Assembly (NCBI GenBank): GCA_029262065.1
Contig: JAJDAC010000016.1
Coordinates: 1-64,000 of the forward strand
Source: Candidatus Krumholzibacteriota bacterium
GTDB taxonomy: Bacteria; Krumholzibacteriota; Krumholzibacteriia; JAJRXK01
Direction of reading: 5' to 3'
DNA length: 64,000 bases
A program made the translations under genes and the position numbers. The notes under the pieces were generated by a model. It had not been told where the DNA came from, ran no database searches, and worked only from the letters and a program-made list of their open reading frames with translations. Shown here in pieces: positions 43,417 through 52,979 of the stretch. Numbering within the stretch: position 1 is the first letter of the stretch; each line of letters opens with the position of its first letter.

Positions 43417-43875
43417 ATGTTTCGTTTCCGACTACAGCGACTTCTCGACTACCGCCGGCAGGAACTCGATGCGGCGCGCCTGGTTCTGGCCCAGTGTCAG
43501 CGCATAGCCGACGATTGGCGAACCCGTCTCGAGGTGCTTCGGGAAGAACGTCGGGTGGGATCGCAGAGGTATCTCCAAACCAATCAGGTTCTGACCCCGG
43601 CTGAACTTCAACTGCGCGTCGGTGTGACGCGAAACCTGGAAGCCCATGAAGAGGCTCTGGGTTTGAAACTGGCCCACGCCGACCACGAGGTTGAACTGGC
43701 GCGCGAGAATGTGGTGGAGGCGCACCGCGAGGTCCGGGGCCTGGAGAAACTGCGCGAGCGGCGAAAAGAACAACACGGCCAGGAAATGCGCACTCAAGAG
43801 GCCAAGGAAATGGACGATATACGGGTACGACACGGCGAGATGCGCCCGGCAAGTCCTACCCGAAGCCGACGGTAA
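43417..43875 (+). CDS. fliJ: Flagellar export protein FliJ
   Basis: A 152-residue antiparallel coiled-coil protein: FRFRLQRLLDYRRQELDAARL at the N-terminus and LEKLRERRKEQHGQEMRTQEAKEMDDI near the C-terminus are FliJ hallmarks. It acts as the central stalk of the export ATPase. Directly after fliI. It ends the flgB operon, as a separate sigma-54 promoter follows. Confidence 0.9.
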   Translation: MFRFRLQRLLDYRRQELDAARLVLAQCQRIADDWRTRLEVLREERRVGSQRYLQTNQVLTPAELQLRVGVTRNLEAHEEALGLKLAHADHEVELARENVVEAHREVRGLEKLRERRKEQHGQEMRTQEAKEMDDIRVRHGEMRPASPTRSRR

Positions 43876-43982
43876 CGGCTGCCCCGCCCGGCGACGACTG
43901 CTTGCGCGGCGCACCTCGGTAGTTCCGCTTAACACCAATCGATACAACTGCTTCCCTCGACGATGAACTCCGTGCCAATCGG

Positions 43983-43997
43983 TGGCACATGGGTTGC
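43983..43997 (+). promoter_or_regulatory. Sigma-54 promoter for motE-like/fliK/flgD/flgE operon
   Basis: TGGCAC-ATGGG-TTGC is a full consensus match. The predicted start near 44009 lies just before the SD GAGGGAGGA (44014-44022) of the gene at 44029. A gene call starting at 43963 would bury this site and is therefore not used. Confidence 0.87.
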
Positions 43998-44028
43998 GCT
44001 GCTGCGCGGCCGTGAGGGAGGAAAATTC

Positions 44029-44556
44029 ATGAAGACAGTGTTCTTCGCGTCCATAGTCAGTTTTCTGCTGATCTTCAGCGGTACTTTCCTATGGGTTCAA
44101 CGCCAGGCCAAGGATGCGCTGGTCGATGTTCCCGGCTCGCCTCTGCGTCCGGGCGATGTCGACGCAGCCGAGCTGAGTTTCGCGGCGCTCGAGCACGAGC
44201 GCGCGCAGCTGGCCTCCGAGCGGCAACGACTGTTGCAGCTACGGGGCAGTGTGGAAACCCGCGAACTGGGCCTCACCAACCAACGCGCTGAAATCGAACG
44301 CGTCATCGCCGAGTTGCAAGCCGAGCAACAGCGCTTTGGCGAGGCCCGCTCGGCGAGCGCCCAGCGGTTGGCCAAGATGTTCGACTCCATGAAGCCCGAC
44401 CGCGCGGCAATCATCTTCAAGACGCTTGATCGCCGGACTTCGTTGGAAATCCTGGCGCATATGAAAGAGAAAACGGCGGCGAAGCTCTTGTCGGCGCTGG
44501 ATCCGGCCTTGGCGGCCGATCTGAGCACCCGTCTGAGCCTCAGGGGTGCGCGGTGA
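44029..44556 (+). CDS. MotE-like (MgtE_N-type) membrane-anchored flagellar protein
   Basis: A 175-residue protein: one N-terminal membrane anchor (TVFFASIVSFLLIFSGTFLW), a long coiled coil (AALEHERAQLASERQRLLQLRG to about 110), and a C-terminal MgtE-N-like domain (LAKMFDSMKPDRAAIIFKTLDRRTSLEILAHMKEK). This architecture is that of MotE/YlxF-type proteins between fliJ and fliK, which act as periplasmic chaperones or scaffold parts for the motor. ATG at 44029 follows GGGAGGAAAA. Confidence 0.82.
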   Translation: MKTVFFASIVSFLLIFSGTFLWVQRQAKDALVDVPGSPLRPGDVDAAELSFAALEHERAQLASERQRLLQLRGSVETRELGLTNQRAEIERVIAELQAEQQRFGEARSASAQRLAKMFDSMKPDRAAIIFKTLDRRTSLEILAHMKEKTAAKLLSALDPALAADLSTRLSLRGAR

Positions 44557-46646
44557 TCGCATCCTTCGATTCGCTGGCGGCCCTGATGTCGCTGTGGGGA
44601 GCAAATCCGCTTCCCGACGATGCCCCCGCGACCGGCGGGGGCGACCCTGCGTCCGGGTCGTTTCTGTCGTTGCTGGGCCAGTGGACGGCGCCCGACGACA
44701 ACATGGGTGATGGTATCACCGAACCCCGCGACGGCGCGGATGTCGAAACGCAGTCATTACAGGATGAGGTGGCCGACGCCGGCGGCGCCGCCGGCGGCCC
44801 GTCTTCGCTCGTGATCTTGTCGCCGCCGGTCTCCAGCGTACAGGCGGAAGCCACCACCACGATTTCCGCACCAACCGAAGGTGCGCGCGACGCGGGTCCG
44901 TCGGTTGTCCAAACCAACCAGACTCAGCCTGCTCCAATGGTCCCCGTGACGTTGCCCGGCGACACGCCTGCCGCGGCAGACAACCTATCGCCGACGTTCG
45001 CGGGCGAAACCAGCGACGCCGGACCCAAGGGCTTTATCACCGCCATGTCTCAGATCGCCCCGGTCGGCGTGGAGAACGAAACGCTTCCCACTCCGCCGGC
45101 GCCGTCTTCGGCGCCGGTTGCAGCGAGCGTCGAGACTTTGCCGAAGACGTCGGCCCAGACATCGGCCCATACGTCGGCACAGACGCCGGCGGTGATACCG
45201 GCACCGACGTCGGCGCAGGCGGGCGCGAGCCCGGCCGCGAGCTCTACGATGGTGAACGCAGATGTCGCGGCGTCGGGTGATCCGGTTGCCGCAGCGTCGG
45301 AGCCGCGAATGGGTGGCTTGGGGGCGGCCCCGAACTCACTGTTTGCCACGCAGTCGCCGGTTGGCCACCCAATAGCCGTACCGCGGCCTGTAGCACCCGT
45401 GGACACGCCAATCACGCCACCGGCTATTTCGCCGGCGGCAAATACATCGCCCGTGGCCACGGTCGCGCCGCCGCCAACGGATCTGATTCAAACCTCGCTC
45501 GGGTCTACAAACATCCCGAGCGCGACCGAGGGTCGGACTCCTCAGCTATTTCAGACCAGCAACAACCTGATGGCGCCAGCCGCAACTACTTCATCGTCGG
45601 CGCCAGCGCCCGACACGGCGACGGTAGCGTCTGCCCCCGAGCCGACACCAGCGGTTCCTTTGGTCCGGGTTCAATCCGCAATCGATATGTCGGCGCCCGT
45701 TGGTTCCGGTCGTGTTGCAGACCTCGCTGAATTGACTCCGCCGACGGGTACGGCCACGCAAGCTTTGCCCACGACGGCGACGGAATCGGGACGGCGCCTG
45801 CAGTTGCTACGCGACGCTGGCGCCACGCCGCGGGGGGCGGCGGCGGTCGATGCGCGTGGCTTGGTGTCGCTGTCGGCCACTGACGGCGAGCCGATGTGGT
45901 CCGATGCTGATTCGCCTCTGGCGTCGGAGGTATTCGAGACAGAAACAGAACGCCTGGAGTCATTCGACGACACCCTGGGTATCCAGGGGCAGGCGACGCC
46001 GGATCTGGCCGCGACCGCGGCCGCGCCGACGACGGTTGGGCACGAAGCGAAAGAGTCCGCGAACCACGTGCCGGTGGAAGCAACCCTGGCCCCGGCATTG
46101 GCCGAACTGCCCACGAGCATCAATCCGACCGCGATGGTGGCGTCGCCACCGACCGCGACCATGCCCGCGGTGGGACCTGATTCCCTGGGCGCCGATGTGA
46201 TGCGGGCCGTGGCCGAAGCGGTGAACGATCAGGCTCGCCAGGCGCTGGTATCGACTCTGGGCGTATCGCGCGCGGTGGTAGCCGTTGATCCGCCGCATCT
46301 GGGTGAGGTCCTGATCGAGGTCACGGTGGACGCGGCGGATCGCTTGCGAGTGCAGCTTCAGCCCACGCATGAAGCGGCACGGGAAATTCTCGAGGGCGAG
46401 ACCGACGAAATCATCGACAGCCTGGTGAAGCGCGCCTTCGAGGTGGCGGAAGTCACAGTGAAGGGCGCGCCCAGCGACACCGCGACGGGAGACTCCGGGC
46501 GCGGCAGCCGATACGAAAAGCAGAACCACGACGGTGGATTCTCACGTGAATCACGCCGGGACGAAACCCCAGCTGAAGACGAGCCACGCCGACGCAATCC
46601 GGGCGCAAGGCCCGGACGCGCCGGTCGCCTCGATTTACAGGCCTGA
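44553..46646 (+). CDS. fliK: Hook-length control protein FliK
   Basis: A 697-residue protein. The first roughly 450 residues are a low-complexity Ala/Pro/Ser/Thr-rich ruler (for example TSAQTSAHTSAQTP). The C-terminal Flg_hook domain (about 575-640: VDPPHLGEVLIEVTVDAADRLRVQL, EILEGETDEIIDSLVKRAF) switches FlhB substrate specificity. Long relative to the 400-residue enterobacterial FliK. GTG start overlapping the previous stop by 4 bases. Confidence 0.9.
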   Translation: MIASFDSLAALMSLWGANPLPDDAPATGGGDPASGSFLSLLGQWTAPDDNMGDGITEPRDGADVETQSLQDEVADAGGAAGGPSSLVILSPPVSSVQAEATTTISAPTEGARDAGPSVVQTNQTQPAPMVPVTLPGDTPAAADNLSPTFAGETSDAGPKGFITAMSQIAPVGVENETLPTPPAPSSAPVAASVETLPKTSAQTSAHTSAQTPAVIPAPTSAQAGASPAASSTMVNADVAASGDPVAAASEPRMGGLGAAPNSLFATQSPVGHPIAVPRPVAPVDTPITPPAISPAANTSPVATVAPPPTDLIQTSLGSTNIPSATEGRTPQLFQTSNNLMAPAATTSSSAPAPDTATVASAPEPTPAVPLVRVQSAIDMSAPVGSGRVADLAELTPPTGTATQALPTTATESGRRLQLLRDAGATPRGAAAVDARGLVSLSATDGEPMWSDADSPLASEVFETETERLESFDDTLGIQGQATPDLAATAAAPTTVGHEAKESANHVPVEATLAPALAELPTSINPTAMVASPPTATMPAVGPDSLGADVMRAVAEAVNDQARQALVSTLGVSRAVVAVDPPHLGEVLIEVTVDAADRLRVQLQPTHEAAREILEGETDEIIDSLVKRAFEVAEVTVKGAPSDTATGDSGRGSRYEKQNHDGGFSRESRRDETPAEDEPRRRNPGARPGRAGRLDLQA

Positions 46647-46656
46647 GGAGATAACC

Positions 46657-47448
46657 ATGATTGAAGGAATAGGCGGCGGTAGTGGACCGGTTGGACTGGG
46701 CGTGGAGGGCAACGGGGCCGGCGAGTTGCGGACCGAGTTCATGAACCTGTTGATCACGCAGATGAAGAACCAGGATCCTTTCTCGCCCATGGACAGTTCG
46801 GCCATGGTCGAGCAGCTGGCCACGTTCAGCAACCTGGAGCAGCTGCAGGGGATCAACGATCGGCTCGATGCGAGCATGGTCCTGAACCAGTCTCTGAACA
46901 ACACCATGATGATGGATCTGGTTGGCAAGCGTGTGACGGTGGCGGGCAACGAGGTGCAATTGAAGGGTGGAGTTCCCAGCCGCACGCTGATCCGAACCAG
47001 CACGGGCGGCAAAGCCACCGCCGAGATCAAGGATTCAACCGGCGTCGTGGTACGAACGGTCGATCCACAGAACGTCAAGGCCGGGTTCAATACGATCGAG
47101 TGGGACGGCAACGACGACAATGGCGATCCGCTGCCCGACGGTCAGTACACGATCGAAGTCACGGTCAGCGATCCCGACGGAGTACCTGGTGGCGTCGTTA
47201 CGTTCCAGAGCGGCATCGTCGAGGCCATTCAGTTCGACAACAATTTCCAGACCCTGATCGTGAACGGGCGGCCTTACAGCCCGGCCGATGTGGTCGAGGT
47301 GGGCGTCGGCGATCCGATCGTCGTGGCCGCGCCGCCAGGGTCGGAAGAGGATGATGAGGAGGGAGAAGGCCCGCCCGCGGGGAACGGTCAGCCGGTGGGT
47401 CTACCAGATCCCCTGCCATGGCCGCCAAGCGGGGACGATTTGGAGTAG
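46657..47448 (+). CDS. flgD: Hook assembly scaffold FlgD
   Basis: A 263-residue hook cap. The N-terminal signature is ELRTEFMNLLITQMKNQDPFSPMDSSAMVEQLATFSNLEQL. FlgD Ig-like/Tudor domains follow (VRTVDPQNVKAGFNTIEWDGNDDNGDPLPDGQY). The last roughly 35 residues are an acidic Pro/Gly-rich tail. ATG at 46657 follows GAGGAGA. Confidence 0.95.
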   Translation: MIEGIGGGSGPVGLGVEGNGAGELRTEFMNLLITQMKNQDPFSPMDSSAMVEQLATFSNLEQLQGINDRLDASMVLNQSLNNTMMMDLVGKRVTVAGNEVQLKGGVPSRTLIRTSTGGKATAEIKDSTGVVVRTVDPQNVKAGFNTIEWDGNDDNGDPLPDGQYTIEVTVSDPDGVPGGVVTFQSGIVEAIQFDNNFQTLIVNGRPYSPADVVEVGVGDPIVVAAPPGSEEDDEEGEGPPAGNGQPVGLPDPLPWPPSGDDLE

Positions 47449-47538
47449 AGCAGTGAAGCGCAAGGACGCGCGATCACGATGGTTTTGAAGATAGAAGACT
47501 GAGTAAGCAAGCCACTTCAACGAGGGAGCCGAGGGAGC

Positions 47539-49614
47539 ATGCTTCGATCACTATTCGCCGGAGTCACCGGACTAGCGAGCAATATCGTCGAGCTGGATGT
47601 TGTGGGTAACAACATCAGTAACGTGAACACCGTGGGATTCAAGTCAGCCCGCGTGACGTTCCAGGAAATTCTCACCCAGAATCTGCGCACCGCCACGCGA
47701 CCGTCGGCGACCGGTGGTCTGGGCGGTACGAACCCACAACAGATTGGCCTGGGCACGATCGTGGGATCGATTGACAGCGAATTCTCGCAGGGCAACATCC
47801 GGGTTACCGGCAACAAGACCGACCTGGCCATCCAGGGCGACGGGTTCTTCGTCGTGAGCGATGGTATTTCCCAGCAGTTCACGCGCGCCGGTAACTTCAC
47901 GTTCGACGCGAACAATTCGCTGGTAAGCGCGGGAACGGGCATGAAGGTGCAGGGTCAGATTGCAGGTCCCGACGGCACGTTCGGCGCGGGTAGCATTGGT
48001 GACATCCAGATCGACCCCAGCGTGGTCGTGCCGGCCGAAGCCACGTCCGAGGTTCAGGTGTGGGGCAATCTCAGCAGCGCATCGGACGCGTCGGGCACCA
48101 GCCTGATCCAGACCGGCGCCCTTCTGGCCGATGCGATCGGGGCCGACGATCTGACCACACTCCGGAGCGGATCCGACGGCACGGCGCTCGGACTCAGCAA
48201 CGGCAACGTGATCGCCCTTCTGGGCTCGGTAGGAGGCAGCTCCATCAGTAGCGTGCAGTTCACGGTGGGAGAGGTCGTGGATGGCGGTGACGGCACCTCG
48301 ATCGAGCAACTTCGATCCTGGTTCGAGACCGAGCTGAACAACGCCGGGGCGGCGGGCGCGTCGGTGACGCTGAACGGCGACGGCAGTATGACGGTGAACA
48401 ATGCCAGTGGCCAGCTGATGGAGGACATCCAGCTCCAGGTTGGTGGCCGGCCCGCGTTCAACCAGGCCATGTTGTTCGGACAACAGATCCCCGCCGGCGA
48501 AACAGCCAGCAGTACCAGCCTTCTGAGCCCGGCCGAAGAGGGCGATGTTCTGGACACGCTGTACAACGGATCAGCCGATCGTCTGGACTTCAGCTTCGTG
48601 GGTGGCAGCACCGAGATCGATATCAGCGGTACGCGGGGCGGCGAGGCGATTACCCCGGGCGGTTTGACCGTGATTCAGGGAACCACCACGCTTGGCGATA
48701 TGCTCAGCGTGATGGAGTCGTCGTTCCAGATCTCGAATCAGGACGGCATCGCGATCGATTCCTCGGGTCGAATCACCGTGCAGGGAGACGAGGGCCTACC
48801 CAGCGGAATCGGCAACATCAGCATTACCGAGGCGGGCAACATCAACTCGAACATCACGAGTTCGATCGACTTCTCGGTTCTGTCACCCGCGCGCGACGCC
48901 GACGAGTTCTCGGTGACGAGTGTCATCTACGACAGCCTGGGCGCTCCCCACAACCTCACCATGTCGTTCGAGAAGCGAACGGGCGAGAACACCTGGGACT
49001 GGTTCGCCAGCCTGGATGGGGATGAGACGATCACGTCGGGTGCCGCCGGCACGGTGAACTTCGACGACAGCGGTAGTCTTCAGTCGTTCCTGTACACCGA
49101 CGGCGGTGGTCAGATCGTCATTCAGCCGCAGGCGGCTGGCGAGTCGGGCGCGGCCCCGATGTCGATCACGATCAACCCGGGTGATATCGGTGGTTCCACC
49201 GGTCTTACCCAGTTCGAGCCGGAAGGGCAGATCCAGTCGGTGGCCAATGGCTTCACCGTGGGTAGCCTCATCGATTTCGACATCGATCGTAGTGGAGTCA
49301 TCAGTGGGCGGTTCAGCAACGACACCGTGCGCGACCTGGCCCGGATCGGCATGGCCCGATTCAGCAATGCCAATGCCCTGACCCGCATCGGTGGCAACAC
49401 CTACGCGGTCTCCGGCAACAGCGGTACTCCGATCGTTGGCTTTGCCACCGAGGGTGGTATCGGCGAGCTGAACAACGGTGCGCTCGAGGCCAGCAACGTC
49501 GACCTCTCGGACCAGTTCACACGGCTGGTAGTGGCCCAGCGGGCTTTCCAGTCCAATGCGCGGGTCATTTCCACCTCGGATGAGGTGCTTCAGGAACTGG
49601 TCAACATCGTCTAG
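47539..49614 (+). CDS. flgE: Flagellar hook protein FlgE
   Basis: A 691-residue hook subunit: MLRSLFAGVTGLASNIVELDVVGNNISNVNTVGFK, then LAIQGDGFFVV, and the C-terminal NVDLSDQFTRLVVAQRAFQSNARVISTSDEVLQELVNI. The N- and C-terminal D0/D1 are canonical. The enlarged middle (about residues 150-470) contains extra surface domains, including a Flagellin_IN-like unit. Enterobacterial FlgE is about 400 residues. Confidence 0.95.
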   Translation: MLRSLFAGVTGLASNIVELDVVGNNISNVNTVGFKSARVTFQEILTQNLRTATRPSATGGLGGTNPQQIGLGTIVGSIDSEFSQGNIRVTGNKTDLAIQGDGFFVVSDGISQQFTRAGNFTFDANNSLVSAGTGMKVQGQIAGPDGTFGAGSIGDIQIDPSVVVPAEATSEVQVWGNLSSASDASGTSLIQTGALLADAIGADDLTTLRSGSDGTALGLSNGNVIALLGSVGGSSISSVQFTVGEVVDGGDGTSIEQLRSWFETELNNAGAAGASVTLNGDGSMTVNNASGQLMEDIQLQVGGRPAFNQAMLFGQQIPAGETASSTSLLSPAEEGDVLDTLYNGSADRLDFSFVGGSTEIDISGTRGGEAITPGGLTVIQGTTTLGDMLSVMESSFQISNQDGIAIDSSGRITVQGDEGLPSGIGNISITEAGNINSNITSSIDFSVLSPARDADEFSVTSVIYDSLGAPHNLTMSFEKRTGENTWDWFASLDGDETITSGAAGTVNFDDSGSLQSFLYTDGGGQIVIQPQAAGESGAAPMSITINPGDIGGSTGLTQFEPEGQIQSVANGFTVGSLIDFDIDRSGVISGRFSNDTVRDLARIGMARFSNANALTRIGGNTYAVSGNSGTPIVGFATEGGIGELNNGALEASNVDLSDQFTRLVVAQRAFQSNARVISTSDEVLQELVNIV

Positions 49615-49647
49615 CAATGAGATAGGTCTCTCGGCTTGGAGCTTGAA

Positions 49648-49866
49648 ATGATTCAAGTTACGCGCTTGAACGGAACCCCGATGGTGCTCAACGCGGACCT
49701 GATCGAAACGGTGGAGTCCACACCTGACACTTTAGTCAGTCTCACGACTGGCCGAAAACTCATGGTGACGGAATCGATCGATGAGCTGGTCCAGCGCACG
49801 TTGGAGTATCGGGGGAGGGTGCGGGCGTATCCCGTACCCACCGGAGGAGAAAGTGCCGCCGTGTGA
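49648..49866 (+). CDS. flbD: FlbD family protein
   Basis: A 72-residue protein of the small FlbD family (not the Caulobacter regulator): MIQVTRLNGTPMVLNADLIETVESTPDTLVSLTTGRKLMV matches the pattern MIxLTRLNG...NxxLIExIExTPDTxIxLxxGKKxxV. It is usually found between flgE and motA, as here. The exact function is not established. ATG at 49648 preferred over TTG at 49636. Confidence 0.9.
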   Translation: MIQVTRLNGTPMVLNADLIETVESTPDTLVSLTTGRKLMVTESIDELVQRTLEYRGRVRAYPVPTGGESAAV

Positions 49867-49897
49867 ACCCCGCCAAGGGGAGATCCGGTCGAGCAGC

Positions 49898-49917
49898 AGC
49901 GGTAACCATTTACCGCT
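49898..49917 (+). repeat. Hairpin directly upstream of the motA ribosome site
   Basis: AGCGGTAA and TTACCGCT form a perfect 8-base stem with a CCAT loop. It ends at the base before AGGGGGA, the likely SD of motA (GTG 49930). It may tune motA translation or mark an mRNA processing point. Confidence 0.5.
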
Positions 49918-49929
49918 AGGGGGACATCC

Positions 49930-50697
49930 GTGGATATCTCAACGGTAGCTGGGCTTGTCGGAGGAATTGCCCTGATCCTCCTCTCGATTCTATCGGGAGG
50001 GGATCTGGGTATGTTCATCGACCCAGCGTCGCTGATGGCCGTGGTGGGCGGTACCACCGCGGCCATCTTTATCAACTATCCCCTGCCCAAAGTCATTGGC
50101 GTCGCGAAGATCGTGAAGAAAACCGTTCTCTTCTCGGCCGCGGACACCAGCGAGATCATCGAGAAGATGGTGAACTACGCAGAACGGGCGCGCAAGGAAG
50201 GGATGCTGGCGCTAGAAGAGGAAAGCGAGAAAGAGCCGGACAAGTTTCTCGCCAAGGGACTGCGGCTCGCCGTGGACGGCACAGACCCGCAGTTGTTGGC
50301 TCGGATCATGGAAACCGACTTGTCGGCGTTGGAAGGGCGACACAAGGAGGGCAAGGGCATCTTCGAGTCCATGGGCATGTTCGCGCCCGCGTTCGGCATG
50401 ATCGGAACGCTCATTGGGCTGGTCCAGATGTTGGCCAACCTCAGCGACCCGTCGAGTATTGGTAGCGGTATGGCTATCGCGTTGCTCACCACGTTCTACG
50501 GTGCAGTGCTGGCCAATCTCTTCGCTCTGCCGTTGGCCGGAAAGCTGAAGGCACGTAGCGACGAAGAGCTTCACGCGCGCGAAATGATCATCGAGGGCGT
50601 GTTGTCGATCCAGAGTGGCGACAGTCCCCGCATCGTTCAGGAGAAGCTGAAGAGTTACCTGACGCCGACGCAGCAGGAATCGCTGGCGGCGAAGTAG
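49930..50697 (+). CDS. motA: Flagellar stator protein MotA
   Basis: A 255-residue inner-membrane proton/sodium channel subunit with four hydrophobic segments (TVAGLVGGIALILLSIL, LMAVVGGTTAAIFINYPL, FAPAFGMIGTLIGLVQML, IALLTTFYGAVLANLFALPL) and a large cytoplasmic loop between TM2 and TM3 (about 55-145). GTG start after AGGGGGA. Paired with motB 12 bases later. Confidence 0.97.
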   Translation: MDISTVAGLVGGIALILLSILSGGDLGMFIDPASLMAVVGGTTAAIFINYPLPKVIGVAKIVKKTVLFSAADTSEIIEKMVNYAERARKEGMLALEEESEKEPDKFLAKGLRLAVDGTDPQLLARIMETDLSALEGRHKEGKGIFESMGMFAPAFGMIGTLIGLVQMLANLSDPSSIGSGMAIALLTTFYGAVLANLFALPLAGKLKARSDEELHAREMIIEGVLSIQSGDSPRIVQEKLKSYLTPTQQESLAAK

Positions 50698-50709
50698 CCG
50701 GGGTGACGC

Positions 50710-51465
50710 GTGGCCAAGAAGAAGAAACAGGAAGATCCGCCACTGGGAGCACCCTTGTGGATGGCGACGTTCGCGGATATGGCCACGCTGCTTCTGGCGT
50801 TCTTCATCATGTTGTTGTCGTTCAGCAGCATCCAGGAATCAAAGTTCCAGGATGCCATTTCTTCTCTGCAGGGAGCATTGGGCGTCATGCAGCACCCGCC
50901 ATCGGTCATCAAGATGCCGGAAACGATTCTTCCGCAGCCCGACGATGAACTCGAGGACATCTTCGTGGAGATCCAGGAGATGCAGATCGAACTTACCGAA
51001 GAGGGCCTGGCCGATCAGCTGGAGGTGACGCTCGAAAAGGACGGCATCGCCCTGCGAATGAAAGCCCCATTCTTGTTCGCGCCGGCGAATGCCGAGCTGT
51101 TGGGCGACAGTTTGCCCTTGCTGGACAAGATCGCCGGGATCCTCTCGGGCGTACCGAACGCGGTCCGCATCGAAGGCCATACCGACAACGTTCCGATCAG
51201 CAACGACGAATTTCCTTCCAACTGGGAGCTGTCGTCCTCGCGCGCAATGGCCGTGCTCAGACGCTTTCTGGATGGTTCGATTGCGCCCACCCGGCTGTCG
51301 GCGGTGGGTTACGGAGAGCATCGGCCTCGTGCCGACAACGCGACCGAGGACGGAAGAGACGAGAACCGTCGTGTCGAGATCTTTGTGGAATACAAGAATA
51401 CGCAGGCAATTGCCGGATCGCCGGCGGTGACCGGTCCCACGACGGAGGTATCTGATGGCCGATGA
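50710..51465 (+). CDS. motB: Flagellar stator protein MotB
   Basis: A 251-residue stator. A short basic N-terminus (MAKKKKQED) is followed by one TM helix containing the ion-binding Asp23 (MATFADMATLLLAFFIMLLSF), and a C-terminal OmpA-like peptidoglycan-binding domain (IEGHTDNVPIS, SSSRAMAVLRRFL, GYGEHRP, ENRRVEIFV). GTG start. It overlaps fliL by 11 bases. Confidence 0.97.
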   Translation: MAKKKKQEDPPLGAPLWMATFADMATLLLAFFIMLLSFSSIQESKFQDAISSLQGALGVMQHPPSVIKMPETILPQPDDELEDIFVEIQEMQIELTEEGLADQLEVTLEKDGIALRMKAPFLFAPANAELLGDSLPLLDKIAGILSGVPNAVRIEGHTDNVPISNDEFPSNWELSSSRAMAVLRRFLDGSIAPTRLSAVGYGEHRPRADNATEDGRDENRRVEIFVEYKNTQAIAGSPAVTGPTTEVSDGR

Positions 51466-51970
51466 AAAAACGGAAGAACTGGCCGAGGGAGTGGCCCAAG
51501 CCAAGCCAGGTCTGCTCGACAACAAATTTTTACTGGTGGGCATCATCATGGTTCTCCAGGCGGGCATGGCGTTTGCCGCTACCAAGTTCTTGATCCAACC
51601 CGCGACGCAGGCTCAGACAGAACAAGCTGGCGGCGCGGGGAGCGAGGAAGAGGCAGGCGAGCGTCCGCGAGGAACGCTGGTGAGCCTCGACGAGATGGTC
51701 GTAAGCCTCAGCGCGGCCGGGCGTCCCAGGTTTCTGCGCACGACAATAGCGCTGGAGGCCGAGGATGCGGCGGTGGCTGCGGTTTTGACCGAGCGAATGG
51801 CTGAGTTTCGCGATGCGGCGATCATGCGGCTCTCAAGCCACGATCCCGACGCCGTGAAGTCGTTTGAAGGAAAGGAAGCGGTGAAGGCCGAGATAAAGCA
51901 GGCGCTGGAGGACCTCCTGGAGGAGGGAAACATTCTCAACGTCTACTTCAGTGACTTCGTCGTGCAATAG
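51455..51970 (+). CDS. fliL: Flagellar basal body protein FliL
   Basis: A 171-residue single-pass inner-membrane protein that supports the stator. The TM is about residues 28-47 (LLVGIIMVLQAGMAFAATKF). The periplasmic domain has VSLDEMVVSLSAAGRPRFLRTTIALE and the C-terminal EEGNILNVYFSDFVVQ, typical of FliL. Between motB and fliM. Confidence 0.94.
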   Translation: MADEKTEELAEGVAQAKPGLLDNKFLLVGIIMVLQAGMAFAATKFLIQPATQAQTEQAGGAGSEEEAGERPRGTLVSLDEMVVSLSAAGRPRFLRTTIALEAEDAAVAAVLTERMAEFRDAAIMRLSSHDPDAVKSFEGKEAVKAEIKQALEDLLEEGNILNVYFSDFVVQ

Positions 51971-51973
51971 TTC

Positions 51974-52978
51974 ATGGACAACCTGTCGCAGGAAGATATC
52001 CACGCGATTCTCGACGATGCCGCCGAGGAATCGCCCGGCGTGGCCACGGCCACGTCCGACGAAGATGTCGATAGCGTGGACGCGACGGAGGGTCCGGCCG
52101 ATCTGGTCGAGGCCCATGACTTCAATCGACCCTTCAATCTCAGCCGGAACTTCGAACGCACGCTGCGCGGCGTTTGCGAGAATTTCTCGAAGACCAGCAC
52201 GCTGGCGTTCAGCAATCTGGTGCGAGCCAACTGCGCCTTTTCGTTCGGCGGCGTCAGTCTGTCATCGTTCGGCGAAGCATTTGCCGGTGTGGAGAACCCC
52301 AGCTGCATCATCATTTGCTCCATGCCACCCCTGAAAGGCCCGGTACTGCTGAGCGTCGACGCGGGACTCATGTATTCGCTGTTCACGAAACTATTGGGCG
52401 GCCCGCTGGAGGAAACGACCCAACTGCGCGATTTCACCGAGATCGAGCACGGCATGGCGCGACGCATCGTCGACGAAATTCTAGGACATTTTCGCACCGC
52501 GGCCGAAAAGGTCGTAGCGTTGCAGCCCGAGATCGTGCGGATCGAAAACAACCCAAGCTACCTGAATGTGTTGAGTGAAACGGAAACGGTGCTCAGCCTG
52601 CAGTACTCCATCGGCATCGAGAACATCGACGGTGGAATGACATTCTATCTGCCATTGGCCGCGTTCGAGCCCGTTCGGGATCTTTTCGATCCCAAGGAAG
52701 CCGGCGGAGTATCGGCGGGGGGCGACCCCCGGGTACGTTCGCAGGTGTCACAGTTTCTCCACGATACGCCCGTGCATGTGTCGGCTCGGCTTTGCACGCG
52801 GGAGCACCCGTGCGAAGAGTTGGTCGCGCTCAAGATTGATGACGTATTGCCCGTGGGACATCCCGTGAATCGCCCGGTCGAGGTGCTGGTTGAGGGACGT
52901 CCTATGTTCGAGGCCACCGTGGGCAAGGTGGGAGAGTCCCGCGCCCTTCGCATTCTGAGTCGCAAAGAGGAGTCCTGA
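51974..52978 (+). CDS. fliM: Flagellar motor switch protein FliM
   Basis: A 334-residue C-ring protein. The N-terminal MDNLSQEDIHAILDDA is the CheY-P-binding peptide. The CheC-like middle domain (LSVDAGLMYSLFTKLLGG, LRDFTEIEHGMARRIVDEIL) and the C-terminal SPOA domain (PVHVSARLCTREHPCEELVALKIDDVLPVG) follow. Three bases after fliL. Confidence 0.97.
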   Translation: MDNLSQEDIHAILDDAAEESPGVATATSDEDVDSVDATEGPADLVEAHDFNRPFNLSRNFERTLRGVCENFSKTSTLAFSNLVRANCAFSFGGVSLSSFGEAFAGVENPSCIIICSMPPLKGPVLLSVDAGLMYSLFTKLLGGPLEETTQLRDFTEIEHGMARRIVDEILGHFRTAAEKVVALQPEIVRIENNPSYLNVLSETETVLSLQYSIGIENIDGGMTFYLPLAAFEPVRDLFDPKEAGGVSAGGDPRVRSQVSQFLHDTPVHVSARLCTREHPCEELVALKIDDVLPVGHPVNRPVEVLVEGRPMFEATVGKVGESRALRILSRKEES

Positions 52979-52979
52979 T

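Noticed and set aside
43963-44028. Upstream extension of the motE-like gene
   Set aside because: It would cover the full-consensus sigma-54 promoter; the ATG at 44029 has a strong SD and starts directly at the membrane anchor.
45100-45260. Ala/Thr/Ser/Pro repeats in fliK as a CRISPR or tandem DNA repeat
   Set aside because: The repeats are short, imperfect and in frame, as expected for the disordered ruler part of FliK.
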